Notes: generated from the sequence alone by a model not told the origin. A DNA stretch of 64,000 nucleotides from Nocardia coubleae NBRC 108252 (GCF_001612805.1 NZ_BDBD01000027.1:157581-221580); one strand, 5' to 3'; positions 41,536-50,313 are shown, numbered from the stretch's first letter. Made by a program: numbers and translations.

Positions 41536-42465
41536 TCAGTGGCCGTGGCCGGGGGTGCCGTGGTCGGCCGGTGCGCTGGTCGGTGCGGGAGTGTTCGCAC
41601 CCGACTGGGCGACGCGCAGGGTGAACTCGGCGGTGCGGACCACGCCCTGGTGCTGGAAGTCCAGGAACAGGCGGTAGTCGCCCGCGCTCGGTGCGTTCAC
41701 CACGAAGTCGATGCCGGGACCGGCCGGTGTCACGCCGTCGCCGGGCGTGCCTTCGGGGTGAACGTGCAGGTAGGCGAGGTCGGCGGCGCGCAGGGCGACC
41801 AGGTGACCGTAGGCGCCGAGGTAGGGCTGCAGGGCGGTGACCGGTGTGCCGTTGCGGCTCACCGACAGCGTGACCTTCGAGGACTGGCCCGGAGCCACGG
41901 TTCCGTTCAGCGCGACGGTGTACTCGCCGACCTTGGCGGTGGCCGCCGGGGCGGGCAGCACCTGGACGTCGTAGTTGCCTGCCACGCGCAGGTCGGCACC
42001 GAGGGTCAGGTTCGACCCGCCCGCCGGGGTGAAGTCGGCGAACACCCGGTAGTCGCCCGCCCGGCTCAGGTTCAGCGGCACCGACCAGGTGCCCGCGGCA
42101 TCGAGAACGGGGTGGACGTGCTGGAAGGCGGCCATGTCGCGGCGGACCACGATCAGGTGCAGGTCCTTGTCGTGGCTGGTCTGGTACTTCGTGAGCGGTG
42201 CGCCGGTCGCGTCGAGGATGCGGAACGAGACGGGCGTCTGTGCCGCGCTCTTCACGACCGTCGTGTCGAGCGCCAGCGTGTAGCCCTGGTCGGTGACCAG
42301 CAGGCCACCGGGCAGGTCGTCGGCCGGTACCGCCGCCGAGTGCTCGCCGTGCCCGGCCGGAGCCTGGGTGGGCTCCGGGCCGACCAGGGCGCCGACACCC
42401 AGAGCGATCCCGAAGACCGCCGCGAGGCCGAGGGTGAATCCGGCGAACTTGCCTGTTGCGTTCAT
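41536..42465 (-). CDS. Secreted or membrane-anchored copper-associated protein
   Basis: 309 aa. A signal/anchor helix (FTLGLAAVFGIALGVGALVG) is followed by His-bearing N- and C-termini (GHGEHSAA; HGTPGHGH) and two similar beta-domains, each with a His cluster: KDLHLIVVRRDMAAFQHVHP in the first and GHLVALRAADLAYLHVHPEG in the second. The duplicated 'HxHP' segments are likely copper ligands. It sits between copZ and copA in one transcript, fitting a periplasmic-side copper buffer or donor. The family is common next to actinobacterial copA but has no name known to me. Confidence 0.75.
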   Translation of the reverse strand: MNATGKFAGFTLGLAAVFGIALGVGALVGPEPTQAPAGHGEHSAAVPADDLPGGLLVTDQGYTLALDTTVVKSAAQTPVSFRILDATGAPLTKYQTSHDKDLHLIVVRRDMAAFQHVHPVLDAAGTWSVPLNLSRAGDYRVFADFTPAGGSNLTLGADLRVAGNYDVQVLPAPAATAKVGEYTVALNGTVAPGQSSKVTLSVSRNGTPVTALQPYLGAYGHLVALRAADLAYLHVHPEGTPGDGVTPAGPGIDFVVNAPSAGDYRLFLDFQHQGVVRTAEFTLRVAQSGANTPAPTSAPADHGTPGHGH

Positions 42466-42485
42466 CGGGATGCTCCGTTTCGGTT

Positions 42486-42686
42486 TCAGTCTGCGAGCTG
42501 GAAGCCGGCCGCGGTGACGGCGTCGGCGAGGGCGGTGCGGTCGGGGGCGGCGCCTTCGATGGTCACCGAGCCGGCGGCCAGGTCGACCTCTACGCCGGTG
42601 ACGCCGGGCAGGGCGCCGACCTTGTCGCGCACCTTGTTGGTGCAGCAGCCGCAGGTCATGCCGGTGACGGTCACGGTGGTGCTCAT
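42486..42686 (-). CDS. copZ: Copper chaperone, heavy-metal-associated domain
   Basis: 66 aa, a single HMA domain with TGMTCGCCTNKVRDKV (MTCxCC ligands). It carries Cu(I) to CopA. ATG 42686 is favoured by GAGGAGAAC just upstream; the in-frame ATGs at 42719 and 42710 would lie at or ahead of the expected transcription start. It is the first gene behind the CsoR-like promoter. Confidence 0.9.
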   Translation of the reverse strand: MSTTVTVTGMTCGCCTNKVRDKVGALPGVTGVEVDLAAGSVTIEGAAPDRTALADAVTAAGFQLAD

Positions 42687-42714
42687 GATGTTCTCCTCTG
42701 TCGTCGTCATAATT

Positions 42715-42742
42715 ACCATACCCCCCTAGGGTAGGTTGTCAA
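42715..42742 (-). promoter_or_regulatory. Promoter with CsoR-like operator before copZ
   Basis: On the minus strand TTGACA (42742-42737) and TATGGT (42720-42715) are 16 bases apart. The spacer holds TACCC/GGGTA arms (15-mer TACCCCCCTAGGGTA on the plus strand, 42719-42733), the pattern of CsoR copper-repressor sites. The -35 overlaps the stop codon of the MFS gene. Confidence 0.8.
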
Positions 42743-44154
42743 ACCTGGGCGGGGGTCTTGTCCTCGGCGGGGCTGCGCAGGGTTGCCGCCGCGATGCCCG
42801 CACCCGCCAGGGCCAGCAGGCCCGCGCCGAGGAAGGCGGCGGAGTAGCCGTCGGTGAGCGCCGTCGGATCACCCAGTTCACCCGCGCCGAACGCGGCCGC
42901 CACCGCCGTCATCGCGGCCAGGCCGAGCGCCGAACCCACCTGGTAGCTGACGTTGACGATGCCCGAGGCGAGCCCGCCCTCTTCCGGCCGCGCCGCCGAG
43001 ATGGCGGTACCGAGCGAGGGGATGAACGCCAGCGACATTCCGCCCGCGGCCACCAGCGAGGCAGGCAGCACGTCGACCCAGAAATTGCCGGTGGGGCGAA
43101 CCAGCGACATGATGCCAAGGCCGAGACCGAGCACCACCAGACCGGTCACGATCATCGGCTTGGCGCCGAACCGCTGCATCGCCTTCGGGGCGAGCACGAC
43201 CATGCCGAGCATGATGAGCGTCGTCATCGGCAGCAGCGCCGCGCCCGAGGGGAACGCGCTGTAGCCGAGTACCTGCTGCAGGTACAGGTTGAGGAAGAAC
43301 CACATCGGCACCCACGCGGCGGCCAGCGCGAACTGGGCGAAGTTGGCGGCGGCCAGGTTCGGTGCGCGGAAGATGCTCAGCCGCATCAGCGGTTCCGAGC
43401 GGCGCGACTGGATGGCGACGAAGCCGGCGAGCAAGGCGGCGGCCACGGCGAGCACACCCCAGGTCTGCCCGGATGCCCAGCCGACCTCCGGCGCCTGCAC
43501 GATGGCGTACACAGCCGCGGCCAAACCGGCTGTCACAGTGACAGATCCGGCGAGGTCGATGGATCCCTTACGGGCGGGCGCGGCGGGCATCAACAGCGGA
43601 ACCGCGATCAGCGCGAGCACGGCGATCGGGATGTTGATGTAGAAAACCCAAGGCCAGCTCACGTATTCGGTGATGACGCCACCCAGGAACACGCCCGCCG
43701 TACCGCCTGCCGGCGCAGCCGCGCCGTACACCGCGAGTGCCTTGGTGAGTTCCTGTGGCGTACCGCCGAACAACATCATCAGCAGCGTGAGCGCCGACGG
43801 TGCGATCAGCGCCGAACCGGCTCCCTGGATCGCGCGACCGGCCAGCTCGACGCCGACCGAGCCCGCGGCGCCGGCGATCACCGAGCCGACGGCCAGCACC
43901 AGCCAGCCCGCCCCGAACACCCGGCGGGCGCCGAACAGGTCCGACAGCCGTCCGCCGAGCAGGAGCAGACCGCCGAAGGCGATCACGTAGGCATTGAAGA
44001 CCCAGGTGAGATTCCCGGGGGTGAAGCCGAGTTCGGCCTGCATCTTGGGCAGCGCGATCCCGATGATCGAGGTGTCCATGATGACCATGAATTGCGCGGC
44101 GGCGATCACCGCCAGCGCCCACCACCTGCGGGTGGATTGCGATTGCGTAGTCAC
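42739..44154 (-). CDS. MFS transporter, DHA2 (14-helix) type, copper-promoter linked
   Basis: 471 aa, about 14 helices. QFMVIMDTSIIGIALPKMQ, LTWVFNAYVIAFGGLLLLGG and GRLSDLFGARRVF (motif A) place it among DHA2 drug exporters; AGRAIQGAGSALIAP is motif C-like. Its promoter carries the same 15-base site as copZ, so its output should rise with copper. It may export a copper chelate or a drug; the sequence cannot say. It lies directly upstream of copZ on the same strand. Confidence 0.87.
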   Translation of the reverse strand: MTTQSQSTRRWWALAVIAAAQFMVIMDTSIIGIALPKMQAELGFTPGNLTWVFNAYVIAFGGLLLLGGRLSDLFGARRVFGAGWLVLAVGSVIAGAAGSVGVELAGRAIQGAGSALIAPSALTLLMMLFGGTPQELTKALAVYGAAAPAGGTAGVFLGGVITEYVSWPWVFYINIPIAVLALIAVPLLMPAAPARKGSIDLAGSVTVTAGLAAAVYAIVQAPEVGWASGQTWGVLAVAAALLAGFVAIQSRRSEPLMRLSIFRAPNLAAANFAQFALAAAWVPMWFFLNLYLQQVLGYSAFPSGAALLPMTTLIMLGMVVLAPKAMQRFGAKPMIVTGLVVLGLGLGIMSLVRPTGNFWVDVLPASLVAAGGMSLAFIPSLGTAISAARPEEGGLASGIVNVSYQVGSALGLAAMTAVAAAFGAGELGDPTALTDGYSAAFLGAGLLALAGAGIAAATLRSPAEDKTPAQV

Positions 44155-44194
44155 GACTTTCGTCCTTTCGAGCGGAGTGCGTCTCGTGGACGGT

Positions 44195-44225
44195 ACCTTA
44201 CCCCCCTAGGGTATAAATATGTCAA
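44195..44225 (-). promoter_or_regulatory. Promoter with CsoR-like operator before the MFS gene
   Basis: On the minus strand TTGACA (44225-44220) is followed after 19 bases by TAAGGT (44200-44195). TACCCCCCTAGGGTA at 44199-44213 is identical to the site before copZ. Confidence 0.75.
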
Positions 44226-44246
44226 GAGTGGATTCGCTCGAACGGA

Positions 44247-44278
44247 AAACGCCCGGCTCGCGGGGTGCGAGCCGGGCG
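44247..44278 (-). terminator. Terminator of the GntR-hydroxylase unit
   Basis: A 12-bp perfect stem (44250-44261 with 44267-44278) followed on the minus strand by TTTT; 15 bases past the hydroxylase stop. Confidence 0.8.
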
Positions 44279-44292
44279 TCAGGGACGGAGGG

Positions 44293-45069
44293 TCAGTGTG
44301 CGTGCAGGTTTCGGGCGGTCGGTGAGGTCGGCGTGGTGGCCGGGTCCGGCGCGGTGCCGAGCAGGCGATCGGCCGTGCCGGTGGTGGTGACCGTGAACCA
44401 GTAGTGCTCGTTCTTGTAGTGGTGATGGCGGTGATTACGCCAAATCGCCCGATACGCGGCATGTTTCGGCTTGTAGTCGGTGTGGATCAGGTAGTGCGTC
44501 CACTCGTAGAGCAGGCCGAGAACGGTGATGGTGAGCAGGAAAGTGAGGCCGAGACCGAGGCGCGGGAACGCGAGCAGCGCGATCGCCACCAGGGCCACGA
44601 TGGTGAGCAGCAGCGACTTCGGCGGGATGAAGATCAGTGGCACATCGCGGGGATCGGTGTGGTGGGCGCGATGCTTGCGAGCCAACTCGCTGTCGAGGGT
44701 GATCGGACCCAGATGCTTTGGCCGCCAATGCAAAACGGTGACATGGATAACCCACTCGATCACCGGGAATGCCGCGAGGATCACTATCGGCACCAGTGCG
44801 TCGGTGAGCTGCCAATCCCCGACCAGGACGCGTGCGACCAAGGCGACGATCAGGACCGCGCCGATCATCCACGGCGACGGATGCCGAAGGAATTCTCGCG
44901 CCGCCGCGCCCAGGGACACGCTGCGGCGAATTCGGCCCGAGCTGCCGGCGGATTCGCTTCGCTTCGTGCGATGCGAGTGCTCGGCTGAGGCGGAGCCGGT
45001 CCGTTCAGCCTTCTCGCCTGTGCCGGTGGTGGTTTCGTGCGACGACGTTGTCGGACGGTCAGTAGTCAT
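44293..45069 (-). CDS. Sterol desaturase / fatty acid hydroxylase family membrane protein
   Basis: 258 aa. Histidine clusters of the di-iron membrane hydroxylases are present: HRAHHTDP, HYLIHTDYKPKH and HRHHHYKNEHYWF. About four membrane helices surround them. The N-terminal ~60 residues are polar (Thr/Ser/Glu-rich) and have no known match. It acts on a lipid, perhaps hydroxylating an acyl chain. ATG 45069 is 18 bases past the GntR gene's stop, so the regulator and the enzyme form one operon. Confidence 0.85.
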   Translation of the reverse strand: MTTDRPTTSSHETTTGTGEKAERTGSASAEHSHRTKRSESAGSSGRIRRSVSLGAAAREFLRHPSPWMIGAVLIVALVARVLVGDWQLTDALVPIVILAAFPVIEWVIHVTVLHWRPKHLGPITLDSELARKHRAHHTDPRDVPLIFIPPKSLLLTIVALVAIALLAFPRLGLGLTFLLTITVLGLLYEWTHYLIHTDYKPKHAAYRAIWRNHRHHHYKNEHYWFTVTTTGTADRLLGTAPDPATTPTSPTARNLHAH

Positions 45070-45087
45070 GGTGCTTCCTCGGGTGGA

Positions 45088-45873
45088 TCATGCCCCGTCG
45101 AGGGCATGGATGAGAGCGGTGGTCGCCGGCTCGAGCAGTGCCCGAGCGCATTCGGCGGCCAGTTCCGGCTCGCCCGCGTCGATCGCGGCGGCCAGGTCTC
45201 GATACGCGCCCCCATTGCCCACCTCGGCGGACATGATCGGCGCGAGCGCGGCCAACGCGGGTTCGTAGGCGGCGCGCAGCATGGAATACATCAGCCGGAA
45301 CGCGATCGAGTCGGCGAGATCGAGCACGTGATCCCAGAATTCGAGCGCGATCCGCTGCTGGGTGAGTGGATCCGACTCGGCGACAAGCCTTTCGGCCGAG
45401 TCGTGCAGGAGCGTCAACTCGCCGTCCACCGCCGATTCCGCGATGGGCGTCGGCGCGGCCTCGGCCGACGGTGTCGTGCCGCCCCCGCGAGCGGCCTCCC
45501 TGCGCACCCGGCGCGCGGCGAGCTCGGCGATCTTCGGCCCGTTGTGCAACCGCGCCTCGAGAATGCTCCGCGCGACCGCCGGATCGATCGATTCCCCCCG
45601 AAGCAACAGCCGTGGCAGCACCTCCAACCCCGAACTGCGCCGATAATCCAGCACAGTCGTGGCTTCCCCCTGCCGCACCGAGACCAACCCAGCCGCCGCC
45701 AACCGCTGCAACGCTTCCCGCACCGCAGGCCGCGAAACGCCCAGCGCCTCGGCCAGCTGCCGCTCACTCGGCAACGAGCTCCCCACCGCCAGCTCCCCAC
45801 CCAGAACCTGCTCGGCGATCTGCTCGAACACGTCCCCGGATACCGACCGCTTCACAACAGGAGTCCACGCCAT
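45088..45873 (-). CDS. GntR/FadR family transcriptional regulator
   Basis: 261 aa. The N-terminal winged helix is clear (VFEQIAEQVLGGELAVGSSL, then PSERQLAEALGVSRPAVREA and LQRLAAAGLVSVRQG). The C-terminal FCD-like helical domain (from about residue 85) would bind an effector, most likely an acyl or acid ligand by analogy with FadR. I use ATG 45873 (MAWTPVVKRSV) since the earlier part from 45927 spans the operator. It probably controls itself and the lipid hydroxylase behind it. Confidence 0.85.
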   Translation of the reverse strand: MAWTPVVKRSVSGDVFEQIAEQVLGGELAVGSSLPSERQLAEALGVSRPAVREALQRLAAAGLVSVRQGEATTVLDYRRSSGLEVLPRLLLRGESIDPAVARSILEARLHNGPKIAELAARRVRREAARGGGTTPSAEAAPTPIAESAVDGELTLLHDSAERLVAESDPLTQQRIALEFWDHVLDLADSIAFRLMYSMLRAAYEPALAALAPIMSAEVGNGGAYRDLAAAIDAGEPELAAECARALLEPATTALIHALDGA

Positions 45874-45909
45874 ACCCCAAGCATGCGCCGTTCTGGCTAG
45901 GTGGTCAAG

Positions 45910-45920
45910 TGGTAAGACCA
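45910..45920. promoter_or_regulatory. Candidate FadR-type operator TGGTAAGACCA
   Basis: TGGT-AAG-ACCA is a perfect 4-bp dyad and fits the TnGTnnnACnA consensus of the FadR subfamily. It lies 37 bases before the GntR start, where autoregulation would act. Confidence 0.6.
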
Positions 45921-45991
45921 GCGGCATACGAGCGCCACTCCAGGTGCCGCCGTGGCCGCCCGCGCGGCCATCACGCCTCGGCTCGGCATGC

Positions 45992-46059
45992 GATCACCGT
46001 GCCGTGGTGCGACTTTCTCCGGGATGCGGCCGCGAAAGGCTGGTCAACCGTTCAGCTGG
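45992..46059 (+). repeat. Decayed copy of the dispersed palindrome (copy C)
   Basis: Begins GATCACCGTGCCGTGGTG and ends CGTTCAGCTGG, matching the two ends of the next copy, but the inner right arm is largely lost. It lies about 117 bases before copy B in the same orientation, and both are preceded by CATGC. Confidence 0.55.
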
Positions 46060-46108
46060 TATGTCGAGGCTCGGTCCGGGCAGAACCACGCCCCCGGCCT
46101 GGACATGC

Positions 46109-46169
46109 GATCACCACGCTGTGGTGGCGGAAGCCTCTCGGCCGATGCCGCCATCAGAGCGTGGTGATC
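46109..46169 (-). repeat. Dispersed palindrome, copy B
   Basis: Left arm 46109-46130 and right arm 46148-46169 form a 22-bp inverted repeat with two mismatches and a 17-base loop. The reverse complement of its loop resembles the loop of copy A, so it lies in the opposite orientation. CGTTCAGCTGG follows the right arm and supplies the stop region of the next gene. Confidence 0.8.
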
Positions 46170-46175
46170 AATCGT

Positions 46176-46910
46176 TCAGCTGGGGTCGGAGCCTCGGATG
46201 GCGGAGAGCCAGGTGGCGGTGGCGGCGGCGACGGTGGTGCCGCCGATGAAGGCGGGGAGGCCGCCGTTCATGACGTAGACCCAGAGGAGGCCGGCGAAAG
46301 GGGCGGCGACAGTGGATTGGGCGTCGAGGATCAGGCGCCGGGTCGGGGTGAAGGCGGGTGGGTCGGCGGGACGGGTGGGGTTGTCGACGAGTTTGCCCGG
46401 GGGTTCGGTGGTGCGTGCCCGGCCGGAGGGGAAGAACCGGGTCGAGCCCGCGGAAATCGAGCGCGGGGTGATGTCCAGGTCGGTGGGGGTGAGGGTGGAC
46501 AGTGCCGGTTCGTAGAACACCGGCTGCCACACCGTGCGCTCACCCACGCTGATCTCCAGGAACGACCGGCTCACCAGCCGATGCTGCTGCCGAACCCGCC
46601 GCCCCGCCGCGAACTCGCTCGCACCCTGCCGCCCGGCCGCATCCCGACGATTCGGTGCAACCTCGCTCGATTCGCCCTGGTGCCCGGCGATCCCACTTCC
46701 GCCGGTCTCACCCAGTCGCGTCACTGCCCCGCTCGGCACAGCCCCGAACGCCAGCGCCATTTGATAGCCGGTGTACCCGAGCACCCCCAACGCCACCACG
46801 GCCAGCGCACTCACCTGATCCAGGTCGGCGAACGGCACCCACGCCGCGATGACGACGAGGGTGCCGCATGTGACGAACAGGGGATAGGTGAGTGCGCGCG
46901 GGGTCGGCAC
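46176..46910 (-). CDS. Membrane protein at the end of the oligopeptide ABC operon, unrecognised
   Basis: 244 aa. Two N-terminal helices (YPLFVTCGTLVVIAAWVPF; ALAVVALGVLGYTGYQMAL), a ~130-residue polar middle with RTVWQPVFYEPALSTLTPTD, and two C-terminal helices (PFAGLLWVYVMNGGLPAFIG; GTTVAAATATWLSAI). It starts 2 bases after the stop of the first binding lipoprotein, so it belongs to that operon. It ends inside the flank of palindrome copy B. No known family. Confidence 0.65.
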   Translation of the reverse strand: MPTPRALTYPLFVTCGTLVVIAAWVPFADLDQVSALAVVALGVLGYTGYQMALAFGAVPSGAVTRLGETGGSGIAGHQGESSEVAPNRRDAAGRQGASEFAAGRRVRQQHRLVSRSFLEISVGERTVWQPVFYEPALSTLTPTDLDITPRSISAGSTRFFPSGRARTTEPPGKLVDNPTRPADPPAFTPTRRLILDAQSTVAAPFAGLLWVYVMNGGLPAFIGGTTVAAATATWLSAIRGSDPS

Positions 46911-46912
46911 GG

Positions 46913-48589
46913 TTACTTCACGAAGCCGATCTTGGTGTAATCCAGGGAGGCCAGGCCCGCGGCGCCGAAGTTCGCGAGGTCGGCGCGGACCGCGACGTTG
47001 CCCGCGGACTGGAACAGCGGCAGGGAATGGCCTTCCTCGAAGATCTTGCGGTCGAGCTGGTTGGCCAGCTCCTGCGCCTTCTCCGGATCGAGCTCGGACA
47101 CCGTCTGTTCGATCAGCGCGTTGATTTCCGGTGAGCCGATACGGCCATAATTGCCCTGGATGTCATCCGGGTTGTACCCGTAGATCTGGGTCAGGCTGCT
47201 GAGCGGAAACGGATCACCTGCCCAGAACCACTGGCCGACATCGAAATTGCCGGGCTGCAGCACCTCCGAGAAGAGACCGGCGCCGGGCTTTGTCTCGATG
47301 TGCAGTTTGACGCCGATCTGCGCGAGGTTCTGCTGGATGATCTGCCCGATCTGGATATTGGTCGGGTCGTTGTACATCACGTCGCGGATCTCGAGCTTGC
47401 GCCCGTCCTTCTCCCGCACGTCACCGTTGAGTTTCCAGCCGAGGGCGTCGAGTTCCTGGGCGGCAGCGGTCGGGTCGAAGGGCAGGCTGTTGTCCTGGTA
47501 GCCGTCCTGACCGCGCAAGTAGATGTGATTGTTCAGCGGCTTCGGGTCGGCGACGAGACCGTTCTGCACGGCGGAAACAATGCCCTGGCGATCGATCGCC
47601 TTCGAAATGGCGACGCGCACGCCCTGATCCGCGAGCAGCGAACCGGGTGCACCGTTGAATGTGAAATGTCCCCAGCTGTTACCGGGCGCACGGCGGATGG
47701 CGACGCCCGGAGCGTCGCGCGCCGACTTCAATTCGTCGCGGCTGGCCACACCGACCGCGTCGATTTCATTGTTGAGCAGCGCCGGAACGAAGGCCGAGCT
47801 GTCGAGCACGCTGAAAGTAATGGTGTCGAGCTTGGGCTTGTCGCCCCACCAGGTCGGATTGTGCCCGAGCACAATCCGGTTCTGCGATCGGTCGACCGAC
47901 TGGACGGCGAACGGCCCGGACGACACGGTCAGCGCCTCGACCTGACTCTTGTTGAAGGCCTCGGGGGTAGCGGTCACCGACATCGGGAACAGGAACGAAT
48001 TGCCCGCGAACTGCCCACGCCAATCCGCGTAATGGCTCTTGAACGTGATGATCGCCTGCTTGTCGTCGACCCCCCTTTCGACCTTGTCGATCCGATCGAA
48101 ACCACTGCTGTTGGCGATCAGATACGACTTGTCCGCCCCGCTGAGCGCCTTGGCCTGCGACTGGATGTCCTCCCAGGAAATCGGCGTACCGTCGCTCCAC
48201 ACCGCCTTGGGGTTGATCGTGTACGTCACCTGCTGCGGGTTCGTATTGGTCAGCTCGACACTGGTGAAATAGTCGGTGTTGACCGACAGCTCCGCGGCGG
48301 CATTCGTTCGGAACGCACGCGGCATGACGGGCCGAAGCACGGCGCCGGTATCCCCGTCGTTGCCGTCGGTGTGCAGGGCGTTCCAGTTCTCCGGCAACGA
48401 GGTCAGCGCCAGGCGCAGATTGCCACCGTCGCGCAGTTCGCTGACATCCTTGGGATTGATGTCGTTGGTGGTGCCGAGCGCGGCCTCGCCGGTTCCGGCC
48501 ACATCATCGCCGGAACCACATCCGGTGGCGATCAAGCCGACGATGACCAGCGGGATCGCCAATCTCGTCGGCAACGAGCGAATTCGCAT
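46913..48589 (-). CDS. ABC transporter substrate-binding lipoprotein, family 5 (paralogue 1)
   Basis: 558 aa. Signal ends VIVGLIATGCGSG (lipobox ATGC). SBP_bac_5 marks: TYTINPKAVWSDGTPISWED, TPEAFNKS, GPFAVQSVDRSQNRIVLGHN, and GVRVAISKAIDRQGIV. It binds peptides or similar solutes outside the membrane. ATG 48589 is chosen since the signal follows at once. It is the last of three tandem copies; all three end in nearly the same residues (YTKIGFVK or YTKIGFLK). Confidence 0.88.
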   Translation of the reverse strand: MRIRSLPTRLAIPLVIVGLIATGCGSGDDVAGTGEAALGTTNDINPKDVSELRDGGNLRLALTSLPENWNALHTDGNDGDTGAVLRPVMPRAFRTNAAAELSVNTDYFTSVELTNTNPQQVTYTINPKAVWSDGTPISWEDIQSQAKALSGADKSYLIANSSGFDRIDKVERGVDDKQAIITFKSHYADWRGQFAGNSFLFPMSVTATPEAFNKSQVEALTVSSGPFAVQSVDRSQNRIVLGHNPTWWGDKPKLDTITFSVLDSSAFVPALLNNEIDAVGVASRDELKSARDAPGVAIRRAPGNSWGHFTFNGAPGSLLADQGVRVAISKAIDRQGIVSAVQNGLVADPKPLNNHIYLRGQDGYQDNSLPFDPTAAAQELDALGWKLNGDVREKDGRKLEIRDVMYNDPTNIQIGQIIQQNLAQIGVKLHIETKPGAGLFSEVLQPGNFDVGQWFWAGDPFPLSSLTQIYGYNPDDIQGNYGRIGSPEINALIEQTVSELDPEKAQELANQLDRKIFEEGHSLPLFQSAGNVAVRADLANFGAAGLASLDYTKIGFVK

Positions 48590-48621
48590 GGGCCTGCGTC
48601 CTTTCCGTAAGTCGGCCGAGG

Positions 48622-50313
48622 TCACTTGACGAAGCCGATCTTTGTGTAATCAGCCGAACTGAGTCCGAAGGCGCCGAAGTTCGCCAAGTTCGCGCGGACT
48701 GCGACCGCACCTGCGGACTGCACGATGGGCAGCGAGAATCCGGATTCGAAGATGATTCGGTCGGCCTTGTTCGCGAGCTCGATCGCCTTCTGCGGATCGA
48801 GTTCAGCGATGATGTCCTCGATCAGCGCGTTGAGTTCGGGAGATCCGATCCGCCCATGGTTGCTCAGCTTGTTCGCGGGATCGTAGGCATAGATCTGGGG
48901 TAGCGCACCGAGCGGGAAAATGCTTTTCGACCAGGCGAACTGGGCGATATCGAAGTTGCCGGGGTCGACGATGCCGGTGAAAAAGTTTGTGCCCGGATAG
49001 GTTTCGATATGCACCTGTACGCCGATGTCGGCCAGATTCTGCTGCACAATTGTCGCGATCCGTACCTGCACGTCGTTCTGGGGCACGGTGTCACGGACCT
49101 CGAGTCTACGACCGCCCTTCTCCCGGAATTCCCCGTTCAGTTTCCAGCCGAGGTCGTCGAGCATGCGCGCCGCGGCGGCGGGGTCGAAGGACACCGACTC
49201 GGCATTGTCCTGATAGCCGGTCTGACCGACGAGATACAGGTGGTTGTTCAGCGGCTTCGGGTCCTTGACCACACCGATCTGTACTGCTGTCGCGATGGCC
49301 TGCCGGTTGATGCCTTTGGACACCGCGATTCGCAGTTTCGGATCAGCCATGATGGAGCCGGGGGCGCCGTTGAAGGTGATGTGGGTGAAACTGTTCGCGG
49401 GAGCGCGCCGGACCTGGACACCAGGGGTTCCGGTAGCAATTTTGATGTCGTCGGCGGTGCTCAAAGGTTCGACGGCATCGAGCTCGTTGTTCTGCAATGC
49501 ACTGAGCTGTGCCGATGCGTCGAGGGCGCTGTAGGTGACATTGGCGAGCTTAGGCGTATCGCCCCACCACTTCGGGTTGCGGCTCAAGATGATTCGCTGA
49601 TCGGCACGGTTGACTTCGGTGACCATGAACGGACCCGCGGACAGTGGCATGTCGTTGCGATAGAAGTCTTCGAATGCTTGTGGAGTGGCGGTGCTCGGTT
49701 GCGGGAGCAGCGGATTGAAAAGCCCCTTCCACTCCGCATAGTGCTCGGCGAAGGTCACGATCGCCTGGCGGTCGTCGACGCCGCGCTCGACCTTCTCGAC
49801 GCTGCTGTAAGCCTGGGTGGCCTTGACCTTGAAGGCTGTAACGCGACCGCTCAGCGCGCCGACCTGGGACCGCAGATCCTGCCAGGTGATCGGTGAGCCA
49901 TCCGACCAGACCGCCTTCGGATTGATTGTGTACACGATGGTTTGCGGGCTGGTCTCGGTGAGCTCGATCGAGCTGAAGTAGTTGTGGTCTACTTCCAGAT
50001 TTCCGGCCGCATCGGATGTGAGCGTGCCGGGCAGGGTCCACCCGGTCACGTCGTTGACATAGCCGTCGGCGTCGACATGCCCGGGGTTGAACGTGGCCGG
50101 GAAATTGGGAATCGCCAGCCGCAGATTTCCGCCGTCGGCGATCTCGTCACGTGGCCGGGGATTGATGTCGCTGGTAGCGCCGATATCACTCGATCCTGCC
50201 TCGACCGCCGCGTCGTCGCCGCACCCGCCGAGGACGAGAGCAAGAGCTGCGATCGGTGCCGCAAATCGGAAGCCCGCTCGGCGCGAACGCCTCCCGTGAG
50301 TAGAAGCGGTCAT
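48622..50313 (-). CDS. ABC transporter substrate-binding lipoprotein, family 5 (paralogue 2)
   Basis: 563 aa with lipobox LVLGGC. It shares the family frame (VYTINPKAVWSDGSPITWQD, KVERGVDDRQAIVTF) but is the most diverged of the three: GRNP is SRNP, YGRIGSPE is HGRIGSPE, and the segment before 'IDRQ' reads INRQAIATAV. The DNA is slightly poorer in GC than its neighbours. Divergence in the ligand-facing regions suggests a different substrate. ATG 50313 overlaps the stop of paralogue 3 (ATGA). Confidence 0.87.
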   Translation of the reverse strand: MTASTHGRRSRRAGFRFAAPIAALALVLGGCGDDAAVEAGSSDIGATSDINPRPRDEIADGGNLRLAIPNFPATFNPGHVDADGYVNDVTGWTLPGTLTSDAAGNLEVDHNYFSSIELTETSPQTIVYTINPKAVWSDGSPITWQDLRSQVGALSGRVTAFKVKATQAYSSVEKVERGVDDRQAIVTFAEHYAEWKGLFNPLLPQPSTATPQAFEDFYRNDMPLSAGPFMVTEVNRADQRIILSRNPKWWGDTPKLANVTYSALDASAQLSALQNNELDAVEPLSTADDIKIATGTPGVQVRRAPANSFTHITFNGAPGSIMADPKLRIAVSKGINRQAIATAVQIGVVKDPKPLNNHLYLVGQTGYQDNAESVSFDPAAAARMLDDLGWKLNGEFREKGGRRLEVRDTVPQNDVQVRIATIVQQNLADIGVQVHIETYPGTNFFTGIVDPGNFDIAQFAWSKSIFPLGALPQIYAYDPANKLSNHGRIGSPELNALIEDIIAELDPQKAIELANKADRIIFESGFSLPIVQSAGAVAVRANLANFGAFGLSSADYTKIGFVK

